Part shown: in pieces, positions 10,010 through 17,668 of the stretch
Numbering within the stretch: position 1 is the stretch's first letter
Layout: each line of letters begins with the position of its first letter
Assembly (NCBI RefSeq): GCF_001043175.1
Contig: NZ_CP011494.1
Coordinates: 124,001 to 188,000, forward strand
Source: Marinobacter psychrophilus
GTDB lineage: Bacteria > Pseudomonadota > Gammaproteobacteria > Pseudomonadales > Oleiphilaceae
Reading direction: 5' to 3'
DNA: 64,000 nt
Position numbers and translations under genes: made by a program
Notes under the pieces: generated by a model
The model's database searches: none
Told to the model about the DNA's origin: nothing
The model's input: the letters and a program-made list of their open reading frames with translations, nothing else

Positions 10010-10753
10010 TTATTCCAGGCGACTCACTTTGGCCATCAGTTTTCGCCATCCGATCGGCAGCGTGCGCTCCAGAGTGTTCAGCTTCGGATCTTTAGCATTT
10101 ATGGCGTCAAGTGGCTGTCTACTGGCGTAAAGCACGGTGTTGTTGGTTTTGCTGCGGAACACTAGCAATACCGGAAAGTGTTTCCTCAGCTGGCGGAACC
10201 AGGCGTCGTTGGGAACGGGTGGGCGGTGGTAGTTCAGTGCCAGCCAGCCGTCATCTGTTAATACGCGGGCGCAGCTGTCCATAAAAACCCGTTGTGACTG
10301 GGCCGGGCTCATTCGATCGGCGTTGTACAGGTCAGCCAGGATCATATCGCTGCTGGCGTCAGGTAGTTGTTCCAGCGCAACGCGGGCGTCGGCGACGGTA
10401 ACCTGCATGCGGTCGGTTTGCGGCAGGCTGAAGAATTCCCGGGCCACATCCACCACAATCTGTCGCAGTTCCACCACGTGTACGGTGCATTCGGGGTTGA
10501 GATGGTGGAACGCACTCGCCAACGCGCCTCCACCCAGGCCCAGAACAGTTACCCGGGCCGGCATATGGAAGGCGGCGGGCAGCATCATGGCGCGATTGTA
10601 TTCGTGCACGGGCAGATGGGGTGTGCGGCGGTCTATTTTGCTTTGTTCAAAAATAGAGTTGAACGTCAAAACACGGTGTTTGCGTTCGTCGATAACCAGC
10701 ACGCTGCCTAGGGCGTCGCGAACGTGGTGGATAATTTCTCCTTCATTAAACAT
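10010..10753 (-). CDS. Spermidine-synthase-like methyltransferase-fold protein
   Basis: This 247-aa protein belongs to the polyamine aminopropyltransferase-like (SpeE-type) superfamily. It has the nucleotide-binding glycine motif VTVLGLGGGALASAFHH (about 70-86), the acidic residue after beta2 (VHVVELRQIVVDVA) and VADARVALEQLP in place of the usual substrate region. DMILADLYNAD follows. It lacks the N-terminal beta-rich tetramerisation domain of true SpeE and has no neighbour in polyamine metabolism. The substrate is therefore unknown, and it should not be called spermidine synthase outright. It is transcribed divergently from the PEBP gene across a 162-base gap. Confidence 0.7.
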   Translation of the reverse strand: MFNEGEIIHHVRDALGSVLVIDERKHRVLTFNSIFEQSKIDRRTPHLPVHEYNRAMMLPAAFHMPARVTVLGLGGGALASAFHHLNPECTVHVVELRQIVVDVAREFFSLPQTDRMQVTVADARVALEQLPDASSDMILADLYNADRMSPAQSQRVFMDSCARVLTDDGWLALNYHRPPVPNDAWFRQLRKHFPVLLVFRSKTNNTVLYASRQPLDAINAKDPKLNTLERTLPIGWRKLMAKVSRLE

Positions 10754-10915
10754 AAGGATGACAACAATTCCATGCAGTAGTGGTTGATAAAAAAGGCATA
10801 GGCGATATGGTTGGCCTTTGTATCACAGATTCGCTGGAATTCTGCCACAATGGTGGTGAAAAACGTTGACGATCAATTGCTGACCAAAAGTGGTCAGGGC
10901 TAAGGAGGATTTGAC

Positions 10916-11551
10916 GTGAAACTGACAGTGTCAGGAATTGAAGACGGTAACCCGGCACCAGAGAAGTTTGCCTTTGGCGTATTCAATGAAGACGATCACA
11001 TGAGTTTTGGCGCTAATCGCAGCCCGGAAATGATCTGGGATCAAGTGCCGGAAGGCACGCGCAGCTTCGCCATTGTGATGTTTGATCCAGACGTGCCCAG
11101 CATCGCAGACGATGCCAATCAGGAAGGTAAAACCGTCTCCAAAGACATTCCGCGGGTCGACTTCTTCCATTGGCTGCTGGTCGATATTCCTGCCCGCATG
11201 CGCTGCCTGCCGGAAGGCGAAGACAGCGACGGCGTTATTCCAAAGGGCAAGGGGTCCGGCGGCGGCCCGGTGGGTGTGCGCGGTTTGAACAGCTTCACCC
11301 AGTTTCTGGCAGGCAATCCGGATATGGCCGGCACCTACTTTGGCTACGATGGGCCGTGCCCGCCCTGGAATGACGAGTTGCTGCACCATTACCACTACGA
11401 GGTACATGCACTAGATATAGAAACTCTGGGGCTTAGCGGAGAATTCGACGGCGCTAGCGTGCGTAATGCCATGAAAGGGCACGTATTGGCCAGCGCGCGA
11501 GTGATTGGTACCTATACTCTGAATCCGGATTTGCCCGAATGCCAAAGGTAA
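10916..11551 (+). CDS. YbhB/YbcL-type PEBP (Raf kinase inhibitor-like) protein
   Basis: This 211-aa protein is of the phosphatidylethanolamine-binding-protein fold. The start is GTG 10916, decided by a very strong site, AAGGAGG at 10902-10908. Family features are visible: the FAIVMFDPDVPS ligand-pocket strand (DPD), VDFFHWLLVDIP, YFGYDGPCPPWNDELLHHYHYEVHALD with the GPCPP and HHYHY elements, and a C-terminal GHVLASARVIGTY. There is no signal peptide, so it is probably cytoplasmic. Bacterial members have no settled function. The gene appears monocistronic. Confidence 0.85.
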   Translation: MKLTVSGIEDGNPAPEKFAFGVFNEDDHMSFGANRSPEMIWDQVPEGTRSFAIVMFDPDVPSIADDANQEGKTVSKDIPRVDFFHWLLVDIPARMRCLPEGEDSDGVIPKGKGSGGGPVGVRGLNSFTQFLAGNPDMAGTYFGYDGPCPPWNDELLHHYHYEVHALDIETLGLSGEFDGASVRNAMKGHVLASARVIGTYTLNPDLPECQR

Positions 11552-11562
11552 GTACTATGATC

Positions 11563-11619
11563 TTATTCTAAAAAGGAATAAATAAACGTGTGTTAATTCT
11601 TTTTTGAATAAGCCATAAT
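11563..11619 (+). promoter_or_regulatory. Tandem GAATA palindromes ahead of the rhodanese-YeeE genes
   Basis: TTATTC (11563-11568), seven bases, then GAATAA (11576-11581) form a perfect 6-bp inverted repeat. A second one, ATTC (11596-11599), six bases, GAAT (11606-11609), lies 18 bases downstream. A possible -10, CATAAT at 11614-11619, follows immediately. AT-rich ATTC/GAAT palindromes are known operators of persulfide-sensing ArsR-family repressors (BigR, SqrR, YgaV), which control YeeE/rhodanese genes. The match here is suggestive only, and no such repressor gene lies nearby. Confidence 0.4.
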
Positions 11620-11654
11620 GCCACTCTGTTAGAATTCTTGTGTGGAGTGGTATT

Positions 11655-12611
11655 ATGGCCCGTTTTCTTGTTTCCTTCCTTATTCTGTTCAGCTCGCTGG
11701 CAACAGCCGCTGACCGCGATTTACCTCCGTTGGTTGATGCCGACTGGCTGCAACAGCAGCGCCAGCAGTCTGAACTGGTTATCGTCGATATCCGTTCCGG
11801 GATTGATAACGGCGGCGACCGCAGCACTTTTCGCAAAGCTCATATTCCTGGCTCGGTTTATAGCAGCTACACCGACGATGGCTGGCGTGAAAGCCGTGAT
11901 GGCGTAACCGGTGTTATGCCACCGGTGTCCAGTCTGGAGCGCCTGATCAGCGGCTTGGGCATCAATAATGGCGATACGGTTGTATTGGTGCCAGCCGGAA
12001 CCGGCCCCACCGACTTTGGCAGCGCTGCCCGGGTGTACTGGACGTTCAAGGTACTGGGCCACGATGCGGTGACCATTTTGAACGGCGGCTTCGCTGGCTG
12101 GAACGAGGCTGGATTTGAAGTGGCCAGTGGTGAAGGCGCCCAGCGTCCTTTCGGCGCTTTCAAAGGCGAGCTACAACCAAAGCTGCTGGCCACGCTTGAG
12201 GAAGTGGACGACGCCCGTCAGAATCAAGGCCAGCTGGTAGATGCTCGCCCGGCGGACTATTTTACCGGCAAGGAAAAATCATCGGCGGCCAAAGCTGCGG
12301 GCACCATTCCTGGTGCGATGAATCTTCCCCATCAGAACTTTCTCAGCCAGCAGGGTAAAGCCTGGTACCTGAACTCCGACATCATTGCTGGCCAGCTGCA
12401 AAGCACCAGTCTGGATCGCGACAAGCGCGCCATTGCCTTCTGCAACACCGCCCACTGGGCCGCTACCGACTGGTTTGTGCTGAGTGAACTGGCCGGATTT
12501 GACGAAGTGGCGCTGTATGACGGCTCCATGGCAGAGTGGTCTCAAGACAGCGATAGGCCGATGCAGGTGGAGAAGAAAGGTTTAGCGAAACTGCTCGACG
12601 TATTTAATTGA
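11655..12611 (+). CDS. Exported thiosulfate sulfurtransferase (rhodanese, two domains)
   Basis: This is a predicted periplasmic sulfurtransferase moving sulfane sulfur from thiosulfate or a persulfide to an acceptor. From ATG 11655 it is 318 aa. MARFLVSFLILFSSLATAAD is a clear signal peptide. A GTG five codons earlier is less likely. There are two rhodanese domains, an inactive N-terminal one (about 25-145) and a catalytic one (about 170-300). The active cysteine is C263 in AFCNTAHWAATDWF, a loop like those of exported SseA/YnjE-type enzymes. It is followed 36 bases later by a YeeE/YedE transporter and then a Cys-rich peptide, so the three are likely one operon for reduced sulfur. Confidence 0.88.
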   Translation: MARFLVSFLILFSSLATAADRDLPPLVDADWLQQQRQQSELVIVDIRSGIDNGGDRSTFRKAHIPGSVYSSYTDDGWRESRDGVTGVMPPVSSLERLISGLGINNGDTVVLVPAGTGPTDFGSAARVYWTFKVLGHDAVTILNGGFAGWNEAGFEVASGEGAQRPFGAFKGELQPKLLATLEEVDDARQNQGQLVDARPADYFTGKEKSSAAKAAGTIPGAMNLPHQNFLSQQGKAWYLNSDIIAGQLQSTSLDRDKRAIAFCNTAHWAATDWFVLSELAGFDEVALYDGSMAEWSQDSDRPMQVEKKGLAKLLDVFN

Positions 12612-12647
12612 TTCCGCGTGATGCTTTAGACAGCAAGAGAGAATGGC

Positions 12648-13859
12648 ATGAGTGAAGTTGCTGCCCCCGCTTCAGCGATTCAATCGACCTGGCAGGTCGA
12701 TCGTTTTGTTGTAGTAACAGCACTGGTCGGTTTTGCCCTTCTGGGTGGACTCATCTGGCTTGAAACCGCACCGTTCATGGTGGTGTTATTTGCGATTGGT
12801 ACGGTGCTGGGTATTGCGCTGTACCACGGTGCGTTTGGTTTTACCGCCGGATGGCGCAACTTTGTTGTGCACAAGCGCGGCGCCGGCATGCGAGCTCAGC
12901 TGATGCTGTTTGGGGTAACTTCCATTGTGATGGTGCCGCTGCTTTACAGCGGTCAACCCGGTTTGATTGGTGCAGTAGCGCCAGTGGGTACTTCACTGGT
13001 GGTGGGTTCTTTCATGTTTGGTTTGGGCATGCAGCTGGGTGGTGGCTGTGGCTCCGGCACCTTGTTCACTGTAGGCGCGGGCAATCTGCGGATGATCATC
13101 ACCCTGGTGTTCTTCATTATCGGTACGGTGCTGGGTTCTATTAACTTGCCTTGGTGGCTGGATCAGCCCGGGTTTGACCCGGTGCCGCTGGTCGCGAGTT
13201 TTGGCGTTACCGGCGCCATCGTGTTGCAGTTGGCCGGCTTGCTATTGATTGCTCGCTGGGTCAGTCGCATTGAGCGCAAAGCCCACGGCCAAGTGGCCAG
13301 CGATGAGCTGTTGTGGAAACAGAAAGGTCAGGGTTTTTGGCGCACACTGGTAACCGGCCGTTGGCCGTTCACTTGGGCCATTTTGATTCTGGCCGCTGGC
13401 AATATTCTTACCCTGGCCATCGGTGGGGCGCCCTGGAGCATCACCTTTGCGTTCAATGTATGGGGCGCTAAAGCACTGCAAGCCATCGGCGTCGACATGG
13501 GTCAGTTTGAGTTCTGGCAATGGGAATACCCGGCCATGGCTTTGAAAGATTCGCTGCTCACCAACATTCCATCGGTGATGAATTTTGGCTTGCTGTTAGG
13601 CGCCATGCTGGCCGCAGGGTTGGCTAATCGTTTCAACGAATCCAGTCGCAACAAGCTCCAAGGTCGCCCGTTTCTGGCGGCGGTGGTGGGTGGCCTGTTG
13701 CTGGGCTACGGCGCTCGCTTAGGTTTTGGCTGCAATATAGGTGCGCTTTTCTCAGGTATTGGTTCGGCCAGCCTGCACGCTTGGATATGGTTCGCTTGCG
13801 CGTTTGGTGGGTCTTACATTGGTATTCGCCTGCGGCCCTGGTTCCGCCTGCCGAACTGA
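12648..13859 (+). CDS. YeeE/YedE (TsuA-like) thiosulfate-type transporter
   Basis: This polytopic inner-membrane protein of 403 aa has roughly nine or ten hydrophobic segments. It carries the two half-site motifs of the YeeE/YedE family. The first is LGGGCGSGTLFTVGAGN near 130-146. The second is GARLGFGCNIGALFSGIGSA near 350-370. The conserved cysteines in GGGCGSG and FGCNIG are those that relay thiosulfate in the structurally studied family member TsuA. Here it probably imports thiosulfate or another sulfane-sulfur compound. It sits between the rhodanese and a 64-aa Cys-rich peptide. Confidence 0.88.
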   Translation: MSEVAAPASAIQSTWQVDRFVVVTALVGFALLGGLIWLETAPFMVVLFAIGTVLGIALYHGAFGFTAGWRNFVVHKRGAGMRAQLMLFGVTSIVMVPLLYSGQPGLIGAVAPVGTSLVVGSFMFGLGMQLGGGCGSGTLFTVGAGNLRMIITLVFFIIGTVLGSINLPWWLDQPGFDPVPLVASFGVTGAIVLQLAGLLLIARWVSRIERKAHGQVASDELLWKQKGQGFWRTLVTGRWPFTWAILILAAGNILTLAIGGAPWSITFAFNVWGAKALQAIGVDMGQFEFWQWEYPAMALKDSLLTNIPSVMNFGLLLGAMLAAGLANRFNESSRNKLQGRPFLAAVVGGLLLGYGARLGFGCNIGALFSGIGSASLHAWIWFACAFGGSYIGIRLRPWFRLPN

Positions 13860-13875
13860 CAACGGGAGCACAGTT

Positions 13876-14070
13876 ATGAATCCAGCTTACCGTAAAGGTC
13901 GTGTTCTGGCGTTGTTGGGTGCCATTTTGATACTGATTGTCATCGACCACCTGAATAGCCCGACGTTTGCGTTCAACTCAGGCCAGGGCAATGTGCAAAC
14001 CGCGCTGTCGCAGAAAGACGACTCAGCCTGTGCGCCCTGTGGCGCGCCCTGCCCGTCTACCCGCGACTGA
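13876..14070 (+). CDS. Small membrane-anchored Cys-rich peptide (64 aa)
   Basis: This small gene lies 16 bases after the YeeE transporter, with CGGGAG ahead of ATG 13876. The peptide has a basic start (MNPAYRKGR), one hydrophobic segment (VLALLGAILILIVI), a polar stretch, and a C-terminal CAPCGAPC cluster: three cysteines in overlapping CxxC and CxxxC spacing. The tail would sit in the periplasm if the helix acts as an anchor. I recognise no family. The position suggests a partner of the rhodanese and transporter, for example a sulfur carrier or a thiol-disulfide component, but that is inference. Confidence 0.65.
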   Translation: MNPAYRKGRVLALLGAILILIVIDHLNSPTFAFNSGQGNVQTALSQKDDSACAPCGAPCPSTRD

Positions 14071-14142
14071 CGTCAGTCTGCTCTCGTGGCGGGTCAGTAA
14101 GCGTCAACAATATAAGCCATATCGTCTTTAACGTCTTCAGAT

Positions 14143-14172
14143 CCTAAGCAGAGAGGTTTCGCTCTGCTTGGG
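14143..14172 (+). terminator. Hairpin after the sulfur genes
   Basis: CCTAAGCAGAG (14143-14153) pairs with CTCTGCTTGGG (14162-14172), 10 of 11 positions with one G-T pair, and an 8-base loop. It is followed by TGGCTTTTAA, a short T-run. It is a plausible terminator for the rhodanese-YeeE-peptide operon. The 281 bases from 14071 to 14351 show no gene. Confidence 0.5.
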
Positions 14173-14351
14173 TGGCTTTTAAGTCCGGCCAGAATGGAAT
14201 CGTAGCCAGCCACATGCTTGGCCAACTCCACACCGCCAGCCTCGGCATAGCGGGCAGATTGAATGATCGCTCAGTAACAAGTATCGTTAAAACTCAGTTG
14301 AAAATTCCTGAAAACGCTTCTCGCCTTCAACGTGGCCGGTAGAATACTCTA

Positions 14352-15044
14352 ATGAACCGTTCACAATGGGCTTTCCGGCTCACTTTTCTGATCATAGTTG
14401 CACTCGTGATGGGGGCTATTTGGCTGCTTCTCCGTCAACTGGGCATGCCTGTTAGTCTGGCGCCAGAAGCGTTGGCTGAGTGGCTTGACCAGCAGGGTAT
14501 GTCAGGACCAGTGTTGCTGATGCTGTTGATGATCCTCGCGGTGGTTGTTGGGCCGATTCCGACACTGCCTATCAGTGCTGCTTCAGGGCTCGTTTACGGA
14601 GTGTTCAGCGGAACCGCGATTGCAGCGTTGGGTGCCCTCGCCGGGTCTATTATTGCTTTTTATCTGGCGCGGGTACTGGGGCGTGAGGCGGTTCGGCGCA
14701 AACTGGGCGATAACCCGATATTTTCAGCCACCGGTTCCCAGCGTTTTCTGTTCATGGCGGTGACACTGACGCGCCTGATTCCGCTGTTTTCGTTCGCGCT
14801 GATCAGTTATGCCGCCGGTGTGACTGCAATTTCGTTTTGGCGTTATGCGCTCGCGACCACGCTTGGCATGCTGCCCATGACCTTCGTTTTTGCCGGACTT
14901 GGTCACAGCTTTGAGCTGAGCCCTTTGCTGACCGTGGTCGCTGCTGTGGTCATTCTGGTCGTCATGAGCACACTGCCGCTGTATCTCAGCCGGCGCCCCT
15001 ACTCCCGGCTGTCTCGTTTTTTGCGTCTCGATACTCAGGCCTGA
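14352..15044 (+). CDS. TVP38/TMEM64-family (VTT domain) membrane protein
   Basis: This 230-aa inner-membrane protein has an N-terminal helix, then the VTT/DedA-like core. Within it are GPIPTLPISAASGLVYG (re-entrant loop, about 75-91), GTAIAALGALAGSIIAFYLAR and RFLFMAVTLTRLIPLFSFALISYAAGVT. The family is linked to lipid scrambling or to proton-coupled transport, and no single substrate is settled. E. coli paralogues YdjX and YdjZ are encoded beside ynjABCD, and here a YnjBCD-type transporter follows. A second TVP38 domain occurs in the fusion at 26466. Confidence 0.85.
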   Translation: MNRSQWAFRLTFLIIVALVMGAIWLLLRQLGMPVSLAPEALAEWLDQQGMSGPVLLMLLMILAVVVGPIPTLPISAASGLVYGVFSGTAIAALGALAGSIIAFYLARVLGREAVRRKLGDNPIFSATGSQRFLFMAVTLTRLIPLFSFALISYAAGVTAISFWRYALATTLGMLPMTFVFAGLGHSFELSPLLTVVAAVVILVVMSTLPLYLSRRPYSRLSRFLRLDTQA

Positions 15045-15188
15045 GGCTTTGAGCATCGCGTGTGTAACAGAGCGCCGTTGTGTTTATCTGTGGCCATTAT
15101 TTTTCGGGGTTTCTGTAATTTTTATTAAAGTCATGTGTCCTGAAGACTCAAATTGTTGAATTTTCTGACCGAGCAAGGATCAACGACC

Positions 15189-15308
15189 GTGGAACCCATC
15201 TACTATGCCCTTTGTTGGCATTGTCATCGACGTTGCAAACACGGCTACGAAACCCGCTTCCACCCCCAGCGGCGTTCGAGCCAACATGGCGTGGTGGCAG
15301 TATCATGA
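15189..15308 (+). CDS. Possible 39-aa Cys/His-rich peptide
   Basis: An open frame from GTG 15189 ends at TGA 15306-15308, and its stop overlaps the ATG of the kinase gene as ATGA, the usual sign of translational coupling. GCAAGGA lies about 10 bases ahead of the GTG. The peptide has the cluster CWHCHRRCKHGYETR near residues 9-23, with three cysteines and three histidines, and no hydrophobic segment. I know no family for it. It may be a real metal-binding small protein, a leader peptide that couples kinase translation, or chance. Confidence 0.4.
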   Translation: MEPIYYALCWHCHRRCKHGYETRFHPQRRSSQHGVVAVS

Positions 15309-16384
15309 CCCGGAATCTGAACCAGGGGCAAAACGGACTGTTTCACGCCCTCGGCGTATCGGAAGCGGGCCTTGAAAAACGCCTTGCGGACACCGTCTGG
15401 CGCGGACAATCCCTGCGCTTCCTTCAGGACACCGGGTTAGCCCACGCCCATGTGCTTCTTGGCGATAGCGGCCAGTTACTGCGTATTCCCAAACAAAGCC
15501 AGGTGGGCCTGGATCCGGAACCGCATCTGGCCCACGAAGCAATCTGTTTTCAGGCGGCGGCGCCCTCTTTGGTAACGCCAGCACTGCATCAGGTGTTACC
15601 GGTCAGCCCGGCGCTGCCCCGGGGTGCTCTGGTGCTGGATTATGTGGACGGTGTGCCATTGGCGTTGCCTGAGCATGTGGCGTCTCTGAGCTTGTCATTG
15701 GCGAGAATACATTGTGTTGATGTGCCGCAAGCGAGCCACCAGCGCCTGAGCCTTCCTGAAGATCCATTGGTCAGCATGATTCAGGAAATTCGCAGCCAGG
15801 CGGAATTCCTGGCGCGCGCAGGGTTGTCCGCCGACGTTCAGGCACGGGTGCAGGGGCAGCTTGTGCTCGCCACCAGACTGGCCGGCCTGGATGAGCGACC
15901 GCCAGAAAGCCTGATCACCTTTGACGCCCACCCCGGCAACTTTCTGGTCGACAAACAAGGCGACGCCTGGATGGTGGATCTTGAAAAGTGTCGTATCAGC
16001 TACCCGGGCTTCGACCTGGCCCATAGTACCCTGTACACCTCGACCACCTGGGACATGAATTCTTACGCCGTTCTGGCGGTCGACGACATCGCCTATGCGT
16101 ATCAGTCGTGGGAGCAGGCTTTTGGTGCCAGGGGCGCCGATCACCGCCCCTGGCATGTGCCGCTTCGCCGACTTATGTGGTTGTGGTCAACGACCTGGTG
16201 CGCAAAGTGGCTGGCACTGTCCAGTAACGCACCCGGGCCGGATGCCGGCCAAAACTGGTCCGAATCCAATAATGAAAATGCACTCAATGCCCATGTGCGG
16301 AATCGGGCGAAACATTACCTGGAACCAGCGGTCATTGACGCCATTGTATCTGAATTCGATGAGCTGGAACGGCTGCTGGCTTAG
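15305..16384 (+). CDS. APH/choline-kinase-fold small-molecule kinase
   Basis: This protein of the aminoglycoside-phosphotransferase/choline kinase fold is 359 aa from ATG 15305. An upstream in-frame start at 15212 would add 31 residues of unlikely sequence. The catalytic loop reads FDAHPGNFLVD in place of the usual HGDLHPGN. The metal-binding DFG-like element is MVDLEKCRISYPGFDLAH. The fold includes enzymes that phosphorylate choline, thiamine (ThiK) and homoserine. It precedes a YnjBCD-type ABC transporter by 52 bases, so it probably phosphorylates the imported compound. The substrate is not identifiable from sequence. Confidence 0.7.
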   Translation: MTRNLNQGQNGLFHALGVSEAGLEKRLADTVWRGQSLRFLQDTGLAHAHVLLGDSGQLLRIPKQSQVGLDPEPHLAHEAICFQAAAPSLVTPALHQVLPVSPALPRGALVLDYVDGVPLALPEHVASLSLSLARIHCVDVPQASHQRLSLPEDPLVSMIQEIRSQAEFLARAGLSADVQARVQGQLVLATRLAGLDERPPESLITFDAHPGNFLVDKQGDAWMVDLEKCRISYPGFDLAHSTLYTSTTWDMNSYAVLAVDDIAYAYQSWEQAFGARGADHRPWHVPLRRLMWLWSTTWCAKWLALSSNAPGPDAGQNWSESNNENALNAHVRNRAKHYLEPAVIDAIVSEFDELERLLA

Positions 16385-16436
16385 GCGGTGGCCTGCACGG
16401 TTTTTAACCAACTAACAACGACAAACAGAGGTCCTG

Positions 16437-17639
16437 ATGAAGTCTACTTTACTGGCGTTATCCGTGAGCCTGGCGCTGCCGCTGGGAAGCCATGCTGCAG
16501 TATCCGATGAATGGCCGGCCATCGTTGAGCAGGCGCGCGGACAAACGGTCTATTTCAACGCCTGGGGCGGAGAATCGAACACCAATAACACCATCCGCTG
16601 GGCCGCGGGGCAGGTCGAGGAACGTTACGGTATCGACCTTGTCCACGTGAAACTGGGTGATACCGCCGAGGCCGTTTCACGGGTCGTTGCGGAAAAGCAG
16701 GGGGGTAACACCTCCGAAGGCGCTGTTGACCTGATTTGGATAAACGGCGAGAACTTCGCAACGCTTAAGGAAGCAGGCCTGCTGTTTGGCCCCTGGGTCG
16801 GGCAACTGCCGAACTTCAGCCTGACAGACCCCGAAAAAAACCCCGCAGTAACGACCGACTTTACCGTGCCGGTGGGGGGCATGGAGGCGCCCTGGGGCAA
16901 GGCGCAGGTGGTGTTCTATTACGACAAATCGCTGACGGACAACCCTCCGGGCTCGATGCCTGAGCTGCTTGAATGGGCGCAGGAAAATCCCGGTGAGTTT
17001 TCCTATCCCAAGCCGCCTCAGTATCTGGGCACCACGTTCCTGAAACAGGCTTTAATTGAACTGACAGGCGATGGAGACGCGCTGTATGGACCGGTTGCCG
17101 AGGCAGATTTCGAGGCGGTCACAGCGCCACTCTGGAATTTTCTGGATCAACTTCACCCACACCTTTGGCGGTCCGGCCGTAATTTTCCCGACAATGGTCC
17201 GGCCCTGCGTCGTCTGATGGGGGATGGCGAGCTCAGCCTGGCTTTCTCCTTCTGGCCCGCCGAGGTGCCAGCCGCCATCGCCAATAACGAGCTGCCGCCA
17301 ACGGTGGAGAGCTATGTGCTGGACGGGGGCACCATCGGCAATGTCAGCTTTCTGGCCATACCCTTCAACGCCCAGCATAAGTCAGCCGCCATGGTGGTAG
17401 CGAATTTCCTGCTGTCTCCAGAAGCTCAGGCTTACGCGCAGCATCCGGACAACTGGGGCTTACTGACTGTATTGTCTATGGATCAACTGGACGCCGAACA
17501 GAAAGCCCTGTTCGAAGCATTGCCGTCGCCTAAGGGCGGAGTGACACCGGCAGAGCTCCAGCAGGTCGTGGAGGAACCTCATGCCAGCTGGGTTGAGGCC
17601 CTGGAAACCGCCTGGATTGAGCGATACAGCGGCAACTGA
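16437..17639 (+). CDS. ynjB: ABC transporter substrate-binding protein, YnjB type
   Basis: This 400-aa periplasmic binding protein has a signal peptide (MKSTLLALSVSLALPLGSHA) and no lipobox. The mature part opens with VYFNAWGGESNTNNTIRW and contains GAVDLIWINGENFATLKEAGLLFGPW. Both blocks are typical of YnjB, a member of the ThiB/spermidine-putrescine binding protein group. The ligand of E. coli YnjB is not established; thiamine-like compounds have been suggested from similarity to ThiBPQ. The permease and ATPase genes follow directly. Confidence 0.85.
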   Translation: MKSTLLALSVSLALPLGSHAAVSDEWPAIVEQARGQTVYFNAWGGESNTNNTIRWAAGQVEERYGIDLVHVKLGDTAEAVSRVVAEKQGGNTSEGAVDLIWINGENFATLKEAGLLFGPWVGQLPNFSLTDPEKNPAVTTDFTVPVGGMEAPWGKAQVVFYYDKSLTDNPPGSMPELLEWAQENPGEFSYPKPPQYLGTTFLKQALIELTGDGDALYGPVAEADFEAVTAPLWNFLDQLHPHLWRSGRNFPDNGPALRRLMGDGELSLAFSFWPAEVPAAIANNELPPTVESYVLDGGTIGNVSFLAIPFNAQHKSAAMVVANFLLSPEAQAYAQHPDNWGLLTVLSMDQLDAEQKALFEALPSPKGGVTPAELQQVVEEPHASWVEALETAWIERYSGN

Positions 17640-17668
17640 CCCCATTTGATGATGATCTGAGCTTGCCA

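Noticed and set aside
15045..15188. Possible TPP riboswitch before the kinase-YnjBCD genes
   Set aside because: The conserved CTGAGA and ACCTGA elements of THI boxes are not present.
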